Below are positions 46,712-48,275 of a DNA stretch of 48,275 nucleotides, piece after piece (positions within the stretch are counted from its first letter, which is position 1; each line of letters opens with the position of its first letter). The notes below the pieces were generated by a model that saw only the letters and a list, made by a program, of their open reading frames with translations, searched no databases and was not told the origin of the DNA. This DNA comes from a virus. The translations under genes were made by a program, and so were the position numbers. The DNA lies in the IMG/VR virus record IMGVR_UViG_3300032289_001616, positions 1 through 48,275 of that record; one strand, given 5' to 3'.

Positions 46712-46990
46712 ATGGATCGCGCCACTACCATCCGCAATTTCATTCAAAATTCTGGTTCCACGATTATCTCGGTTGAGTTTGTCAAGAAGAATGGCGAACT
46801 TCGGAAAATTCAGTTCAATCCTATGGATCGACAAGAGCTGGTTGGGGGTTCTCCTTCTACCTCTAACCCTGACATCATTCGTGTTCGGGACTTTAAAATT
46901 GCCAAGGATCACGAAGCCGGTGCATGGCGCTCATTTGACGTTAATCGAGTTCTGAGCATCACCTCCAACGGACAAAAATTTGATTTTTGA
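46712..46990 (+). CDS. WYL_2-like (DUF2693-type) small protein
   Basis: The 92-residue protein has ISVEFVKKNGELRKIQFNPM, IIRVRDF and AWRSFDVNRVLSITSNGQKF, the strand pattern of the phage WYL_2/DUF2693 family (an Sm/SH3-like fold, possibly RNA binding). Family length is 80-100 residues, so it is complete. Function unproven. Confidence 0.7.
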   Translation: MDRATTIRNFIQNSGSTIISVEFVKKNGELRKIQFNPMDRQELVGGSPSTSNPDIIRVRDFKIAKDHEAGAWRSFDVNRVLSITSNGQKFDF

Positions 46991-46994
46991 GAAA

Positions 46995-47210
46995 ATGAAC
47001 TAACAAGTTAAGCAAAAGTGGGTAGATGCCCTCAAATCAGGTGATTATCAACAAACCAGGGCAGCTCTTAAGGATCAAAGTGGATTTTGTTGCCTAGGAG
47101 TTCTTTGTGATCTTTACTCTAAAGAAACTGGGGAAGGTTGGGTTCAAGATGGAGGGAATTACCGCTTCTTTGAAAATTATAAATACCTGCCAACAGCTTT
47201 TTTTAATTAA
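46995..47210 (+). pseudogene. Phage 'CCLGVLCD' family gene with early stop
   Basis: ATG 46995 reads M-N-stop (TAA at 47001) and then QVKQKWVDALKSGDYQQTRA, SGFCCLGVLCDLYSKETGEG and a stop at 47208. The family normally opens 'W..ALrSG.y.Q....L....g.CCLGVL'. No alternative start follows the TAA. The C-terminus YLPTAFFN is also shorter than usual members. It is therefore a pseudogene or depends on read-through. Confidence 0.6.
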
Positions 47211-47218
47211 TTAAAATC

Positions 47219-47392
47219 ATGGAATTTAATCTTAAATGGTCTAGTCCTTATGTTGAACTCACTGTAACTGGATCCAATTTTTCTATTGAATCTGGTTTTC
47301 TTAATAAACAAGAACAGATTGAACTAGCCAAACGATTGAGGGAAATTGCTAATGAATTGTATGTCGAAGAGGAATGTGTGACACCTGATTAA
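47219..47392 (+). CDS. Small hypothetical protein
   Basis: The 57-residue protein has LKWSSPYVELTVTGSNFSIE and a C-terminal helix QIELAKRLREIANELY. It starts nine bases after the pseudogene. Its stop lies in a palindrome copy. Not recognised. Confidence 0.55.
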   Translation: MEFNLKWSSPYVELTVTGSNFSIESGFLNKQEQIELAKRLREIANELYVEEECVTPD

Positions 47393-47436
47393 CTGGTACA
47401 AGGGACCTACCACGGGTCCCTTTTTCTTTTTATAAT
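47380..47436 (+). promoter_or_regulatory. Palindrome-terminator-promoter unit
   Basis: The palindrome copy covers 47380-47400, including the stop. GGGACC (47402-47407) pairs with GGTCCC (47415-47420) and is followed by TTTTTC. TATAAT at 47431-47436 precedes the ATG at 47460. Confidence 0.65.
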
Positions 47437-47459
47437 GACTTCAGTTCAACCAAACAACC

Positions 47460-47792
47460 ATGAACCACTCACTGATTGTTGTAAAACACCCAGAGAAAAG
47501 AGAGTATTATAGTATCAGGGTCCATTGGGATTACGGTAATTCCTTAGAGAATTGGCTGAATAATAATTATAATGACTATAGGCGATTGATGATGATCCTT
47601 ATTCCAGAAGGCCATAGATCGTCCATTAAAATTTCATATAAAAGTCTAAAAGATCAACCGGGTTATTCATGGATCACTAAAGAAGATTATAAATTCTGGA
47701 TTCATAAAACCAAAAAAGACGCAATAAGCAATTATGAATATAGTACGCTTGCATATTTTAATGGTAAGTGGAATTTCTCTCATGCCTCATAA
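47460..47792 (+). CDS. Hypothetical protein
   Basis: The 110-residue protein is Trp/Tyr-rich (YYSIRVHWDYGNSLENWLNN) and basic. It follows the palindrome-terminator-promoter unit. Not recognised. Confidence 0.6.
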   Translation: MNHSLIVVKHPEKREYYSIRVHWDYGNSLENWLNNNYNDYRRLMMILIPEGHRSSIKISYKSLKDQPGYSWITKEDYKFWIHKTKKDAISNYEYSTLAYFNGKWNFSHAS

Positions 47793-47866
47793 GTTTTGCT
47801 AATGGTTCAGGGCCTTGACTCCATGGCCCCTATGTCCTATTCTATAAAAGTCAAAGCAATCCACCA

Positions 47867-48019
47867 ATGGCCCGCTCTTTCTGTCTTGCATCCGATCTTC
47901 AGACAAAAGCAACAGTCTGGTCCTGTTTTAACAATTGTCAACAAATGATCCAAAACAATCAGCCGGTTGTTCTTTCGGCTGCCGCAATTGCCAACCATTT
48001 TGCTACTCGCTACGCCTGA
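47867..48019 (+). CDS. Small hypothetical protein
   Basis: The 50-residue protein (MARSFCLASDLQTKATVWSC) is helical with three cysteines. A GGGCC/GGCCC stem lies in the leader at 47808-47827. It ends seven bases before the repeat-protein gene. Not recognised. Confidence 0.5.
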   Translation: MARSFCLASDLQTKATVWSCFNNCQQMIQNNQPVVLSAAAIANHFATRYA

Positions 48020-48026
48020 GGTCATT

Positions 48027-48275
48027 ATGTTCTACTCTCTCCCTGACGACAAAACTTTACAGAAATACAGTTTTGCACAAAACCCAAACACCTCAATAAA
48101 GACCCTAGAACTTCTTGCGACTGATAAAGATCGTGTTGTTCGCCACTGCGTTGCACAAAACCCAAACACCCCAATAAAGACCCTAGAACTTCTTGCAACT
48201 GATAAAGATCCTGTTGTTCGCTGCCGGGTTGCACGAAACCCAAACACCCCAACTAAAACCCTAGAACTTCTTGCA
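48027..48275 (+). CDS. Tandem-repeat protein (LRV/HEAT-like), 5' part
   Basis: The gene runs off the window after 83 residues. From residue 17 it is built of 26-residue units AxNPNTxxKTLELLATDKDxVV with a VRxxV closure, matching leucine-rich-repeat-variant or HEAT-like helix pairs (the ANPxTP...LLA..D..VR pattern). Such proteins are usually protein-binding scaffolds. The total number of repeats is unknown. Confidence 0.75.
   Translation, partial: MFYSLPDDKTLQKYSFAQNPNTSIKTLELLATDKDRVVRHCVAQNPNTPIKTLELLATDKDPVVRCRVARNPNTPTKTLELLA
48075..48275 (+). repeat. 78-bp tandem coding repeat
   Basis: Units start at 48075, 48153 and 48231 (partial). They are nearly identical in DNA as well as protein, which implies recent duplication or concerted evolution. 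The array continues past the window. Confidence 0.85.

Noticed and set aside
48075-48275. CRISPR array
   Set aside because: The 78-bp units are contiguous coding repeats without spacers and keep an open frame.

Overview
The window is a stretch of a large, AT-rich, tailed-phage-like genome. Every gene I can support lies on the + strand, packed head to tail, often with ATGA or TAATG overlaps. Most genes are short and unassignable, as is usual in phage early or accessory regions. The recognisable ones are a UvsW-like SF2 helicase, an RNA ligase, a P-loop nucleotide kinase, an ATP-dependent DNA ligase, a DEDDh exonuclease, a Toprim protein, an SPFH/band-7 protein, a WYL_2-like protein and several homing endonucleases. 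T4-late-like TATAAATA boxes precede some genes. A cyanobacterial host is inferred only: two GC-rich patches carry small proteins and HNH endonucleases of a style I associate with Synechococcus/Cyanobium and their phages. I see no rRNA, tRNA or CRISPR array.

Layout. 1-807: GC-rich end of another module (two genes, one partial). 873-4308: a beta-propeller glycosidase-like protein and a large fused glycosyltransferase/methyltransferase/oxygenase. 4564-9320: helicase, then an RNA-repair-like group (Rnl5/DraRnl-type ligase, kinase, metallophosphatase) and an HNH protein. 9400-17900: small genes, a PcfJ-like protein and a second metallophosphoesterase. 17980-20600: GC-rich island with two related HNH endonucleases and a decayed DUF551-like gene. 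20653-31941: small genes, T7-like DNA ligase, a GH-A glycoside hydrolase, a GIY-YIG-like homing endonuclease and an exonuclease. 32185-33859: an IS607-type element whose TnpB has lost most of its zinc finger. 33887-42670: membrane, secreted and unknown proteins, SPFH protein, a homing endonuclease next to a 15-codon nucleotidyltransferase-like stub, and a Toprim protein. 42864-46615: a ubiquitin-like conjugation cassette. 46712-48275: a WYL_2-like gene, small genes and the start of a repeat protein made of 26-residue units.

The most interesting system is at 42864-46272. A small beta-grasp protein ending in Gly, a JAMM/JAB isopeptidase, an unknown 346-residue protein and a ThiF/E1-like enzyme resemble the PRTRC-type ubiquitin-like operons of bacterial mobile elements. 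The JAMM gene is interrupted by an approximately 292-nt group I intron (43614-43905) placed exactly inside the catalytic HxH-x7-SxxD motif, so active enzyme requires splicing.

A second, genome-wide feature is a dispersed imperfect palindrome, GACAGTT-N4-AACTGTC and variants, present about twenty times right after stop codons. It is often followed by a terminator hairpin and then a TATAAT box, making a repeated palindrome-terminator-promoter module that divides the region into transcription units.
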